A stretch of DNA of 64,000 nucleotides, taken from Crossaster papposus (taxonomy: Eukaryota; Echinodermata; Asteroidea; Velatida; Solasteridae). The stretch is from the NCBI GenBank assembly GCA_037893245.1, contig JBAIAA010000785.1, forward strand, positions 5,001 to 69,000, given 5' to 3'. The position numbers and the translations under genes were made by a program. Under the pieces are notes generated by a model. The model saw only the letters and a list, made by a program, of their open reading frames with translations. It searched no databases and was not told the DNA's origin. This document shows, piece by piece, positions 12,764-26,285 of the stretch (its first letter is position 1; each line of letters begins with the position of its first letter).

Positions 12764-15493
12764 TGTAAAGGGAAAGAAGTGTGCAGTAGAAATAAACGCC
12801 TGATGTGGGAACAAGCCCTCGAGTTAAATATGTAAAGGGAAATAAGTGTGCAGTAGAAATAAACACCTGATGTGGGAACAAGCCCTCGAGTTAAATATGT
12901 AGTAGTAGGGATATGCCGATTGTAGACCAAATCTTAAATATGTAGTAGTAGGGATATGCCGATTGTAGACCAAATCTTAAATATGTAGTAGTAGGGATAT
13001 GCCGATTGTAGACCAAATCTTAAATATGTAGTAGTAGGGATATGCCGATTGTAGACCAAATCTTAAATATGTAGTAGTAGGGATATGCCGATTGTAGACC
13101 AAATCTTAAATATGTAGTAGTGGGGATATGCCGATTGTAGACCAAATCTTAAATATGTAGTAGTAGGGATATGCCGATTGTAGACCAAATCTTAAATATG
13201 TAGTAGTAGGGATATGCCGATTGTAGACCAAATCTTAAATATGTAGTAGTAGGGATATGCCGATTGTAGACCAAATCTTAAATATGTAGTAGTAGGGATA
13301 TGCCGATTGTAGACCAAATCTTAAATATGTAGTAGTAGGGATATGCCGTTTGTAGACCAAATCTTAAATATGTAGTAGTAGGGATATGCCGATTGTAGAC
13401 CAAATCTTAAATATGTAGTAGTAGGGATATGCCGATTGTAGACCAAATCTTAAATATGTAGTAGTAGGGATATGCCGATTGTAGACCAAATCTTAAATAT
13501 GTAGTAGTAGGGATATGCCGATTGTAGACCAAATCTTAAATATGTAGTAGTAGGGATATGCCGATTGTAGACCAAATCTTAAATATGTAGTAGTAGGGAT
13601 ATGCCGATTGTAGACCAAATCTTAAATATGTAGTAGTAGGGATATGCCGATTGTAGACCAAATCTTAAATATGTAGTAGTAGGGATATGCCGATTGTAGA
13701 CCAAATCTTAAATATGTAGTAGTAGGGATATGCCGATTGTAGACCAAATCTTAAAAAACTCAATTTGATCTGATAACAAAACAAACTCACATTTATTATT
13801 ATGTAAAGGGAAAGAAGTGTGCAGTAGAAATAAACACCTGATGTGGGAACAAGCCCTCGAGTTAAATATGTAGTAGTAGGGATATGCCGATTGTAGACCA
13901 AATCTTAAACAACTCAATTTGATCTGATAACAAAACAAACTCACATTTATTATTATGTAAAGGGAAAGAAGTGTGCAGTAGAAATAAACACCTGATGTGG
14001 GAACAAGCCCTCGAGTTAAATATGTAAAGGGAAAGAAGTGTGCAGTAGACATAAACACCTGATGTGGGAACAAGCCCTCGAGTTAAATATGTAGTAGTTG
14101 GGATATGCCGATTGCAGACCAAATCTTAAAAAACTCAATTTGATCTGATAACAAAACAAACTCACATTTATTATTATGTAAAGGGAAAGAAGTGTGCAGT
14201 AGAAATAAACACCTGATGTGGGAACAAGCCCTCGAGTTAAATATGTAGTAGTAGGGATATGCCGATTGTAGACCAAATCTTAAATATGTAGTAGTAGGGA
14301 TATGCCGATTGTAGACCAAATCTTAAATATGTAGTAGTAGGGATATGCCGATAGTAGACCAAATCTTAAATATGTAGTAGTAGGGATATGCCGATTGTAG
14401 ACCAAATCTTAAATATGTAGTAGTAGTAGTAGGGATATGCCGATTGTAGACCAAATCTTAAATATGTAGTAGTAGGGATATGCCGATTGTAGACCAAATC
14501 TTAAATATGTAGTAGTAGTAGGGATATGCCGATTGTAGACCAAATCTTAAATATGTAGTAGTAGTAGGGATATGCCGATTGTAGACCAAATCTTAAATAT
14601 GTAGTAGTAGGGATATGCCGATTGTAGACCAAATCTTAAATATGTAGTAGTAGGGATATGCCGATTGTAGACCAAATCTTAAATATGTAGTAGTAGTAGT
14701 AGTAGGGATATGCCGATTGTAGACCAAATCTTAAATATGTAGTAGTAGGGATATGCCGATTGTAGACCAAATCTTAAATATGTAGTAGTAGGGATATGCC
14801 GATTGTAGACCAAATCTTAAATATGTAGTAGTAGGGATATGCCGATTGTAGACCAAATCTTAAATATGTAGTAGTAGTAGGGATATGCCGATTGTAGACC
14901 AAATCTTAAATATGTAGTAGTAGGGATATGCCGATTGTAGACCAAATCTTAAATATGTAGTAGTAGGGATATGCCGATTGTAGACCAAATCTTAAATATG
15001 TAGTAGTAGGGATATGCCGATTGTAGATCAAATCTTAAATATGTAGTAGTAGGGATATGCCGATTGTAGACCAAATCTTAAATATGTAGTAGTAGGGATA
15101 TGCCGATTGTAGATCAAATCTTAAATATGTAGTAGTAGGGATATGCCGATTGTAGACCAAATCTTAAATATGTAGTAGTAGGGATATGCCGATTGTAGAC
15201 CAAATCTTAAATATGTAGTAGTAGGGATATGCCGATTGTAGACCAAATCTTAAATATGTAGTAGTAGGGATATGCCGATTGTAGACCAAATCTTAAATAT
15301 GTAGTAGTGCAGTAGAAATAAACACCTGATGTGGGAACAAGCCCTCGAGTTAAATATGTAAAGGAAAAGAAGTGTGCAGTAGAAATAAACACCTGATGTG
15401 GGAACAAGCCCTCGAGTTAAATATGTAGTAGTAGACCAAATCTTAAAAAACTCAATTTGATCTGATAACAAAACAAACTCACATTTATTATTA
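12764..15493 (+). repeat. 2730-bp higher-order block, copy 1
   Basis: This composite of A, B and C modules is repeated directly behind itself with an offset of 2730 bp. B units start at 13753, 13907, 14128 and 15445. Markers shared with copy 2 include TGGGGATATG (13121), GCCGTTTG (13347), an ACATAAACACC change in a C tail (14049), GTAGTTGGGATATG (14095), a series of (TAG)n-expanded monomers (14.42-14.88 kb) and the 150-bp hybrid module at 15295. The left border is near 12764, where upstream similarity to 15494 stops. Confidence 0.9.
15295..15444 (+). repeat. 150-bp deletion-hybrid module, copy 1
   Basis: Three defective pieces always occur together. A 57-bp fusion (15295-15351) joins the first 14 bases of A to the inside of C at GTAGTAGTGCAGTAG. 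A C unit (15352-15418) carries AAGGAAAAGAAG. A 26-bp A monomer (15419-15444) lacks 17 bp, so GTAGTAGTAG runs straight into ACCAAATC. A B head follows at once. The same 150 bp recurs at 18025, 23849, 26136, 38178 and 48922. Confidence 0.92.
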
Positions 15494-18223
15494 TGTAAAG
15501 GGAAAGAAGTGTGCAGTAGAAATAAACACCTGATGTGGGAACAAGCCCTCGAGTTAAATATGTAAAGGGAAATAAGTGTGCAGTAGAAATAAACACCTGA
15601 TGTGGGAACAAGCCCTCGAGTTAAATATGTAGTAGTAGGGATATGCCGATTGTAGACCAAATCTTAAATATGTAGTAGTAGGGATATGCCGATTGTAGAC
15701 CAAATCTTAAATATGTAGTAGTAGGGATATGCCGATTGTAGACCAAATCTTAAATATGTAGTAGTAGGGATATGCCGATTGTAGACCAAATCTTAAATAT
15801 GTAGTAGTAGGGATATGCCGATTGTAGACCAAATCTTAAATATGTAGTAGTGGGGATATGCCGATTGTAGACCAAATCTTAAATATGTAGTAGTAGGGAT
15901 ATGCCGATTGTAGACCAAATCTTAAATATGTAGTAGTAGGGATATGCCGATTGTAGACCAAATCTTAAATATGTAGTAGTAGGGATATGCCGATTGTAGA
16001 CCAAATCTTAAATATGTAGTAGTAGGGATATGCCGATTGTAGACCAAATCTTAAATATGTAGTAGTAGGGATATGCCGTTTGTAGACCAAATCTTAAATA
16101 TGTAGTAGTAGGGATATGCCGATTGTAGACCAAATCTTAAATATGTAGTAGTAGGGATATGCCGATTGTAGACCAAATCTTAAATATGTAGTAGTAGGGA
16201 TATGCCGATTGTAGACCAAATCTTAAATATGTAGTAGTAGGGATATGCCGATTGTAGACCAAATCTTAAATATGTAGTAGTAGGGATATGCCGATTGTAG
16301 ACCAAATCTTAAATATGTAGTAGTAGGGATATGCCGATTGTAGACCAAATCTTAAATATGTAGTAGTAGGGATATGCCGATTGTAGACCAAATCTTAAAT
16401 ATGTAGTAGTAGGGATATGCCGATTGTAGACCAAATCTTAAATATGTAGTAGTAGGGATATGCCGATTGTAGACCAAATCTTAAAAAACTCAATTTGATC
16501 TGATAACAAAACAAACTCACATTTATTATTATGTAAAGGGAAAGAAGTGTGCAGTAGAAATAAACACCTGATGTGGGAACAAGCCCTCGAGTTAAATATG
16601 TAGTAGTAGGGATATGCCGATTGTAGACCAAATCTTAAACAACTCAATTTGATCTGATAACAAAACAAACTCACATTTATTATTATGTAAAGGGAAAGAA
16701 GTGTGCAGTAGAAATAAACACCTGATGTGGGAACAAGCCCTCGAGTTAAATATGTAAAGGGAAAGAAGTGTGCAGTAGACATAAACACCTGATGTGGGAA
16801 CAAGCCCTCGAGTTAAATATGTAGTAGTTGGGATATGCCGATTGCAGACCAAATCTTAAAAAACTCAATTTGATCTGATAACAAAACAAACTCACATTTA
16901 TTATTATGTAAAGGGAAAGAAGTGTGCAGTAGAAATAAACACCTGATGTGGGAACAAGCCCTCGAGTTAAATATGTAGTAGTAGGGATATGCCGATTGTA
17001 GACCAAATCTTAAATATGTAGTAGTAGGGATATGCCGATTGTAGACCAAATCTTAAATATGTAGTAGTAGGGATATGCCGATAGTAGACCAAATCTTAAA
17101 TATGTAGTAGTAGGGATATGCCGATTGTAGACCAAATCTTAAATATGTAGTAGTAGTAGTAGGGATATGCCGATTGTAGACCAAATCTTAAATATGTAGT
17201 AGTAGGGATATGCCGATTGTAGACCAAATCTTAAATATGTAGTAGTAGTAGGGATATGCCGATTGTAGACCAAATCTTAAATATGTAGTAGTAGTAGGGA
17301 TATGCCGATTGTAGACCAAATCTTAAATATGTAGTAGTAGGGATATGCCGATTGTAGACCAAATCTTAAATATGTAGTAGTAGGGATATGCCGATTGTAG
17401 ACCAAATCTTAAATATGTAGTAGTAGTAGTAGTAGGGATATGCCGATTGTAGACCAAATCTTAAATATGTAGTAGTAGGGATATGCCGATTGTAGACCAA
17501 ATCTTAAATATGTAGTAGTAGGGATATGCCGATTGTAGACCAAATCTTAAATATGTAGTAGTAGGGATATGCCGATTGTAGACCAAATCTTAAATATGTA
17601 GTAGTAGTAGGGATATGCCGATTGTAGACCAAATCTTAAATATGTAGTAGTAGGGATATGCCGATTGTAGACCAAATCTTAAATATGTAGTAGTAGGGAT
17701 ATGCCGATTGTAGACCAAATCTTAAATATGTAGTAGTAGGGATATGCCGATTGTAGATCAAATCTTAAATATGTAGTAGTAGGGATATGCCGATTGTAGA
17801 CCAAATCTTAAATATGTAGTAGTAGGGATATGCCGATTGTAGATCAAATCTTAAATATGTAGTAGTAGGGATATGCCGATTGTAGACCAAATCTTAAATA
17901 TGTAGTAGTAGGGATATGCCGATTGTAGACCAAATCTTAAATATGTAGTAGTAGGGATATGCCGATTGTAGACCAAATCTTAAATATGTAGTAGTAGGGA
18001 TATGCCGATTGTAGACCAAATCTTAAATATGTAGTAGTGCAGTAGAAATAAACACCTGATGTGGGAACAAGCCCTCGAGTTAAATATGTAAAGGAAAAGA
18101 AGTGTGCAGTAGAAATAAACACCTGATGTGGGAACAAGCCCTCGAGTTAAATATGTAGTAGTAGACCAAATCTTAAAAAACTCAATTTGATCTGATAACA
18201 AAACAAACTCACATTTATTATTA
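15494..18223 (+). repeat. 2730-bp higher-order block, copy 2
   Basis: Near-identical tandem copy of the preceding block. B units start at 16483, 16637, 16858 and 18175, each exactly 2730 bp after its counterpart. All markers, including the (TAG)n allele at each expanded monomer, are shared, so the duplication is younger than those slippage events. Similarity runs on to about 18.36 kb, where copy 2 has private changes: AAAGGAGTG near 18234 and ACACGCACTCGAG near 18339. Confidence 0.9.
18025..18174 (+). repeat. 150-bp deletion-hybrid module, copy 2
   Basis: Same fusion, AAGGAAAAGAAG C unit and 26-bp truncated A as at 15295. It lies exactly 2730 bp further on, so it was copied as part of the large tandem duplication. 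Confidence 0.92.
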
Positions 18224-21200
18224 TGTAAAGGGAAAGGAGTGTGCAGTAGAAATAAACACCTGATGTGGGAACAAGCCCTCGAGTTAAATATGTAAAGGGA
18301 AATAAGTGTGCAGTAGAAATAAACACCTGATGTGGGAACACGCACTCGAGTTAAATATGTAGTAGTAGGGATATGCCGATTGTAGACCAAATCTTAAATA
18401 TGTAGTAGTAGGGATATGCCGATTGTAGACCAAATCTTAAATATGTAGTAGTAGGGATATGCCGATTGTAGACCAAATCTTAAATATGTAGTAGTAGGGA
18501 TATGCCGATTGTAGACCAAATCTTAAATGTGTAGTAGTAGGGATATGCCGATTGTAGACCAAATCTTAAATATGTAGTAGTAGGGATATGCCGATTGTAG
18601 ACCAAATCTTAAATATGTAGTAGTAGGGATATGCCGATTGTAGACCAAATCTTAAATATGTAGTAGTAGGGATATGCCGATTGTAGACCAAATCTTAAAT
18701 ATGTAGTAGTAGGGATATGCCGATTGTAGACCAAATCTTAAATATGTAGTAGTAGGGATATGCCGATTGTAGACCAAATCTTAAATATGTAGTAGTAGGG
18801 ATATGCCGATTGTAGACCAAATCTTAAATATGTAGTAGTAGGGATATGCCGATTGTAGACCAAATCTTAAAAAACTCAATTTGATCTGATAACAAAACAA
18901 ACTCACATTTATTATTATGTAAAGGGAAAGAAGTGTGCAGTAGAAATAAACACCTGATGTGGGAACAAGCCCTCGAGTTAAATATGTAAAGGGAAATAAG
19001 TGTGCAGTAGAAATAAACACCTGATGTGGGAACACGCCCTCGAGTTAAATATGTAGTAGTAGGGATATGCCGATTGTAGACCAAATCTTAAATATGTAGT
19101 AGTAGGGATATGCCGATTGTAGACCAAATCTTAAATATGTAGTAGTAGGGATATGCCGATTGTAGACCAAATCTTAAATATGTAGTAGTAGGGATATGCC
19201 GATTGTAGACCAAATCTTAAATATGTAGTAGTAGGGATATGCCGATTGTAGACCAAATCTTAAATATGTAGTAGTAGGGATATGCCGATTGTAGACCAAA
19301 TCTTAAATATGTAGTAGTAGGGATATGCCGATTGTAGACCAAATCTTAAATATGTAGTAGTAGGGATATGCCGATTGTAGACCAAATCTTAAATATGTAG
19401 TAGTAGTGATATGCCGATTGTAGACCAAATCTTAAATATGTAGTAGTAGGGATATGCCGATTGTAGACCAAATCTTAAATATGTAGTAGTAGGGATATGC
19501 CGATTGTAGACCAAATCTTAAATATGTAGTAGTAGGGATATGCCGATTGTAGACCAAATCTTAAATATGTAGTAGTAGGGATATGCCGATTGTAGACCAA
19601 ATCTTAAATATGTAGTAGTAGGGATATGCCGATTGTAGACCAAATCTTAAAAAACTCAATTTGATCTGATAACAAAACAAACTCACATTTATTATTGTGT
19701 AAAGGGAAAGAAGTGTGCAGTAGAAATAAACACCTGATGTGGGAACAAGCCCTCGAGTTAAATATGTAAAGGGAAAGAAGTGTGCAGTAGAAATAAACAC
19801 CTGATGTGGGAACAAGCCCTCGAGTTAAATATGTAGTAGTAGGGATATGCCGATTGTAGACCAAATCTTAAAAAACTCAATTTGATCTGATAACAAAACA
19901 AACTCACATTTATTAGTATGTGAAGGGAAAGAAGTGTGCAGTAGAAATAAACACCTGATGTGGGAACAAGCCCTCGAGTTAAATATGTAAAGGGAAAGAA
20001 GTGTGCAGTAGAAATAAACACCTGATGTGGGAACAAGCCCTCGAGTTAAATATGTAGTAGTAGGGATATGCCGATTGTAGACCAAATCTTAAATATGTAG
20101 TAGTAGGGATATGCCGATTGTAGACCAAATCTTAAATATGTAGTAGTAGGGATATGCCGATAGTAGACCAAATCTTAAATATGTAGTAGTAGGGATATGC
20201 CGATTGTAGACCAAATCTTAAATATGTAGTAGTAGTGATATGCCGATTGTAGACCAAATCTTAAAAAACTCAATTTGATCTGATAACAAAACAAACTCAC
20301 ATTTATTATTATGTAAAGGGAAAGAAGTGTGCAGTAGAAATAAACACCTGATGTGGGAACAAGCCCTCGAGTTAAATATGTAAAGGGAAATAAGTGTGCA
20401 GTAGAAATAAACACCTGATGTGGGAACACGCCCTCGAGTTAAATATGTAGTAGTAGGGATATGCCGATTGTAGACCAAATCTTAAATATGTAGTAGTAGG
20501 GATATGCCGATTGTAGACCAAATCTTAAATATGTAGTAGTAGGGATATGCCGATTGTAGACCAAATATTAAATATGTAGTAGTAGGGATATGCCGATTGT
20601 AGACCAAATCTTAAATATGTAGTAGTATGGATATGCCGATTGTAGACCAAATCTTAAATATGTAGTAGTAGGGATATGCCGATTGTAGACCAAATCTTAA
20701 ATATGTAGTAGTAGTAGTAGTAGGGATATGCCGATTGTAGACCAAATCTTAAATATGTAGTAGTAGGGATATGCCGATTGTAGACCAAATCTTAAATATG
20801 TAGTAGTAGGGATATGCCGATTGTAGACCAAATCTTAAATATGTAGTAGTAGGGATATGCCGATTGTAGACCAAATCTTAAATATGTAGTAGTAGGGATA
20901 TGCCGATTGTAGACCAAATCTTAAATATGTAGTAGTAGGGATATGCCGATTGTAGACCAAATCTTAAATGTGTAGTAGTAGGGATATGCCGATTGTAGAC
21001 CAAATCTTAAATATGTAGTAGTAGGGATATGCCGATTGTAGACCAAATCTTAAATATGTAGTAGTAGGGATATGCCGATTGTAGACCAAATCTTAAATAT
21101 GTAGTAGTAGGGATATGCCGATTGTAGACCAAATCTTAAATATGTAGTAGTAGGGATATGCCGATTGTAGACCAAATCTTAAATATGTAGTAGTAGGGAT

Positions 21201-23848
21201 ATGCCGATTGTAGACCAAATCTTAAATATGTAGTAGTAGGGATATGCCGATTGTAGACCAAATCTTAAATATGTAGTAGTAGGGATATGCCGATTGTAGA
21301 CCAAATCTTAAAAAACTCAATTTGATCTGATAACAAAACAAACTCACATTTATTATTATGTAAAGGGAAAGAAGTGTGCAGTAGAAATAAACACCTGATG
21401 TGGGAACAAGCCCTCGAGTTAAATATGTAAAGGGAAATAAGTGTGCAGTAGAAATAAACACCTGATGTGGGAACACGCCCTCGAGTTAAATATGTAGTAG
21501 TAGGGATATGCCGATTGTAGACCAAATCTTAAATATGTAGTAGTAGGGATATGCCGATTGTAGACCAAATCTTAAATATGTAGTAGTAGGGATATGCCGA
21601 TTGTAGACCAAATCTTAAATATGTAGTAGTAGGGATATGCCGATTGTAGACCAAATCTTAAATATGTAGTAGTAGGGATATGCCGATTGTAGACCAAATC
21701 TTAAATATGTAGTAGTAGGGATATGCCGATTGTAGACCAAATCTTAAATATGTAGTAGTAGTGATATGCCGATTGTAGACCAAATCTTAAATATGTAGTA
21801 GTAGGGATATGCCGATTGTAGACCAAATCTTAAATATGTAGTAGTAGGGATATGCCGATTGTAGACCAAATCTTAAATATGTAGTAGTAGGGATATGCCG
21901 ATTGTAGACCAAATCTTAAATATGTAGTAGTAGGGATATGCCGATTGTAGACCAAATCTTAAATATGTAGTAGTAGGGATATGCCGATTGTAGACCAAAT
22001 CTTAAAAAACTCAATTTGATCTGATAACAAAACAAACTCACATTTATTATTGTGTAAAGGGAAAGAAGTGTGCAGTAGAAATAAACACCTGATGTGGGAA
22101 CAAGCCCTCGAGTTAAATATGTAAAGGGAAAGAAGTGTGCAGTAGAAATAAACACCTGATGTGGGAACAAGCCCTCGAGTTAAATATGTAGTAGTAGGGA
22201 TATGCCGATTGTAGACCAAATCTTAAAAAACTCAATTTGATCTGATAACAAAACAAACTCACATTTATTAGTATGTGAAGGGAAAGAAGTGTGCAGTAGA
22301 AATAAACACCTGATGTGGGAACAAGCCCTCGAGTTAAATATGTAAAGGGAAAGAAGTGTGCAGTAGAAATAAACACCTGATGTGGGAACAAGCCCTCGAG
22401 TTAAATATGTAGTAGTAGGGATATGCCGATTGTAGACCAAATCTTAAATATGTAGTAGTAGGGATATGCCGATTGTAGACCAAATCTTAAATATGTAGTA
22501 GTAGGGATATGCCGATAGTAGACCAAATCTTAAATATGTAGTAGTAGGGATATGCCGATTGTAGACCAAATCTTAAATATGTAGTAGTAGTGATATGCCG
22601 ATTGTAGACCAAATCTTAAAAAACTCAATTTGATCTGATAACAAAACAAACTCACATTTATTATTATGTAAAGGGAAAGAAGTGTGCAGTAGAAATAAAC
22701 ACCTGATGTGGGAACAAGCCCTCGAGTTAAATATGTAAAGGGAAATAAGTGTGCAGTAGAAATAAACACCTGATGTGGGAACACGCCCTCGAGTTAAATA
22801 TGTAGTAGTAGGGATATGCCGATTGTAGACCAAATCTTAAATATGTAGTAGTAGGGATATGCCGATTGTAGACCAAATCTTAAATATGTAGTAGTAGGGA
22901 TATGCCGATTGTAGACCAAATCTTAAATATGTAGTAGTAGGGATATGCCGATTGTAGACCAAATCTTAAATATGTAGTAGTAGTAGTAGGGATATGCCGA
23001 TTGTAGACCAAATCTTAAATATGTAGTAGTAGGGATATGCCGATTGTAGACCAAATCTTAAATATGTAGTAGTAGTAGGGATATGCCGATTGTAGACCAA
23101 ATCTTAAATATGTAGTAGTAGGGATATGCCGATTGTAGACCAAATCTTAAATATGTAGTAGTAGGGATATGCCGATTGTAGACCAAATCTTAAATATGTA
23201 GTAGTAGGGATATGCCGATTGTAGACCAAATCTTAAATATGTAGTAGTAGTAGTAGTAGGGATATGCCGATTGTAGACCAAATCTTAAATATGTAGTAGT
23301 AGGGATATGCCGATTGTAGACCAAATCTTAAATATGTAGTAGTAGGGATATGCCGATTGTAGACCAAATCTTAAATATGTAGTAGTAGGGATATGCCGAT
23401 TGTAGACCAAATCTTAAATATGTAGTAGTAGTAGGGATATGCCGATTGTAGACCAAATCTTAAATATGTAGTAGTAGGGATATGCCGATTGTAGACCAAA
23501 TCTTAAATATGTAGTAGTAGGGATATGCCGATTGTAGACCAAATCTTAAATATGTAGTAGTAGGGATATGCCGATTGTAGATCAAATCTTAAATATGTAG
23601 TAGTAGGGATATGCCGATTGTAGACCAAATCTTAAATATGTAGTAGTAGGGATATGCCGATTGTAGATCAAATCTTAAATATGTAGTAGTAGGGATATGC
23701 CGATTGTAGACCAAATCTTAAATATGTAGTAGTAGGGATATGCCGATTGTAGACCAAATCTTAAATATGTAGTAGTAGGGATATGCCGATTGTAGACCAA
23801 ATCTTAAATATGTAGTAGTAGGGATATGCCGATTGTAGACCAAATCTT

Positions 23849-23998
23849 AAATATGTAGTAGTGCAGTAGAAATAAACACCTGATGTGGGAACAAGCCCTC
23901 GAGTTAAATATGTAAAGGAAAAGAAGTGTGCAGTAGAAATAAACACCTGATGTGGGAACAAGCCCTCGAGTTAAATATGTAGTAGTAGACCAAATCTT
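23849..23998 (+). repeat. 150-bp deletion-hybrid module, copy 3
   Basis: Same structure as at 15295. It is followed by a B unit at 23999 that opens with one extra A and is not directly followed by C, unlike copies 1 and 2, so the downstream context has been rearranged. Confidence 0.9.
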
Positions 23999-26135
23999 AA
24001 AAAAACTCAATTTGATCTGATAACAAAACAAACTCACATTTATTATTATGTAAAGGGAAAGAAGTGTGCAGTAGAAATAAACACCTGATGTGGGAACAAG
24101 CCCTCGAGTTAAATATGTAGTAGTAGGGATATGCCGAATGTAGACCAAATCTTAAAAAACTCAATTTGATCTGATAACAAAACAAACTCACATTTATTAT
24201 TATGTAAAGGGAAAGAAGTGTGCAGTAGAAATAAACACCTGATGTGGGAACAAGCCCTCGAGTTAAATATGTAAAGGGAAATAAGTGTGCAGTAGAAATA
24301 AACACCTGATGTGGGAACACGCCCTCGAGTTAAATATGTAGTAGTAGGGATATGCCGATTGTAGACCAAATCTTAAATATGTAGTAGTAGGGATATGCCG
24401 ATTGTAGACCAAATCTTAAATATGTAGTAGTAGGGATATGCCGATTGTAGACCAAATCTTAAATATGTAGTAGTAGGGATATGCCGATTGTAGACCAAAT
24501 CTTAAATGTGTAGTAGTAGGGATATGCCGATTGTAGACCAAATCTTAAATATGTAGTAGTAGGGATATGCCGATTGTAGACCAAATCTTAAATATGTAGT
24601 AGTAGGGATATGCCGATTGTAGACCAAATCTTAAATATGTAGTAGTAGGGATATGCCGATTGTAGACCAAATCTTAAATATGTAGTAGTAGGGATATGCC
24701 GATTGTAGACCAAATCTTAAATATGTAGTAGTAGGGATATGCCGATTGTAGACCAAATCTTAAATATGTAGTAGTAGGGATATGCCGATTGTAGACCAAA
24801 TCTTAAATATGTAGTAGTAGGGATATGCCGATTGTAGACCAAATCTTAAAAAACTCAATTTGATCTGATAACAAAACAAACTCACATTTATTATTATGTA
24901 AAGGGAAAGAAGTGTGCAGTAGAAATAAACACCTGATGTGGGAACAAGCCCTCGAGTTAAATATGTAAAGGGAAATAAGTGTGCAGTAGAAATAAACACC
25001 TGATGTGGGAACACGCCCTCGAGTTAAATATGTAGTAGTAGGGATATGCCGATTGTAGACCAAATCTTAAATATGTAGTAGTAGGGATATGCCGATTGTA
25101 GACCAAATCTTAAATATGTAGTAGTAGGGATATGCCGATTGTAGACCAAATCTTAAATATGTAGTAGTAGGGATATGCCGATTGTAAACCAAATCTTAAA
25201 TATGTAGTAGTAGGGATATGCCGATTGTAGACAAAATCTTAAATATGTAGTAGTAGGGATATGCCGATTGTAGACCAAATCTTAAATATGTAGTAGTAGG
25301 GATATGCCGATTGTAGACCAAATCTTAAATATGTAGTAGTAGGGATATGCCGATTGTAGACCAAATCTTAAATATGTAGTAGTAGTGATATGCCGATTGT
25401 AGACCAAATCTTAAATATGTAGTAGTAGGGATATGCCGATTGTAGACCAAATCTTAAATATGTAGTAGTAGGGATATGCCGATTGTAGACCAAATCTTAA
25501 ATATGTAGTAGTAGGGATATGCCGATTGTAGACAAATCTTAAAAAACTCAATTTGATCTGATAACAAAACAAACTCACATTTATTATTGTGTAAAGGGAA
25601 AGAAGTGTGCAGTAGAAATAAACACCTGATGTGGGAACAAGCCCTCGAGTTAAATATGTAAAGGGAAAGAAGTGTGCAGTAGAAATAAACACCTGATGTG
25701 GGAACAAGCCCTCGAGTTAAATATGTAGTAGTAGGGATATGCCGATTGTAGACCAAATCTTAAAAAACTCAATTTGATCTGATAACAAAACAAACTCACA
25801 TTTATTAGTATGTGAAGGGAAAGAAGTGTGCAGTAGAAATAAACACCTGATGTGGGAACAAGCCCTCGAGTTAAATATGTAAAGGGAAAGAAGTGTGCAG
25901 TAGAAATAAACACCTGATGTGGGAACAAGCCCTCGAGTTAAATATGTAAAGGGAAATAAGTGTGCAGTAGAAATAAACACCTGATGTGGGAACACGCCCT
26001 CGAGTTAAATATGTAGTAGTAGGGATATGCCGATTGTAGACCAAATCTTAAATATGTAGTAGTAGGGATATGCCGATTGTAGACCAAATCTTAAATATGT
26101 AGTAGTAGGGATATGCCGATTGTAGACCAAATCTT

Positions 26136-26285
26136 AAATATGTAGTAGTGCAGTAGAAATAAACACCTGATGTGGGAACAAGCCCTCGAGTTAAATATGT
26201 AAAGGAAAAGAAGTGTGCAGTAGAAATAAACACCTGATGTGGGAACAAGCCCTCGAGTTAAATATGTAGTAGTAGACCAAATCTT
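26136..26285 (+). repeat. 150-bp deletion-hybrid module, copy 4
   Basis: Same structure as at 15295, here separated from an upstream B-C-C composite by only three A monomers. The run of A monomers that precedes copy 3 has been lost or replaced. Confidence 0.9.
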
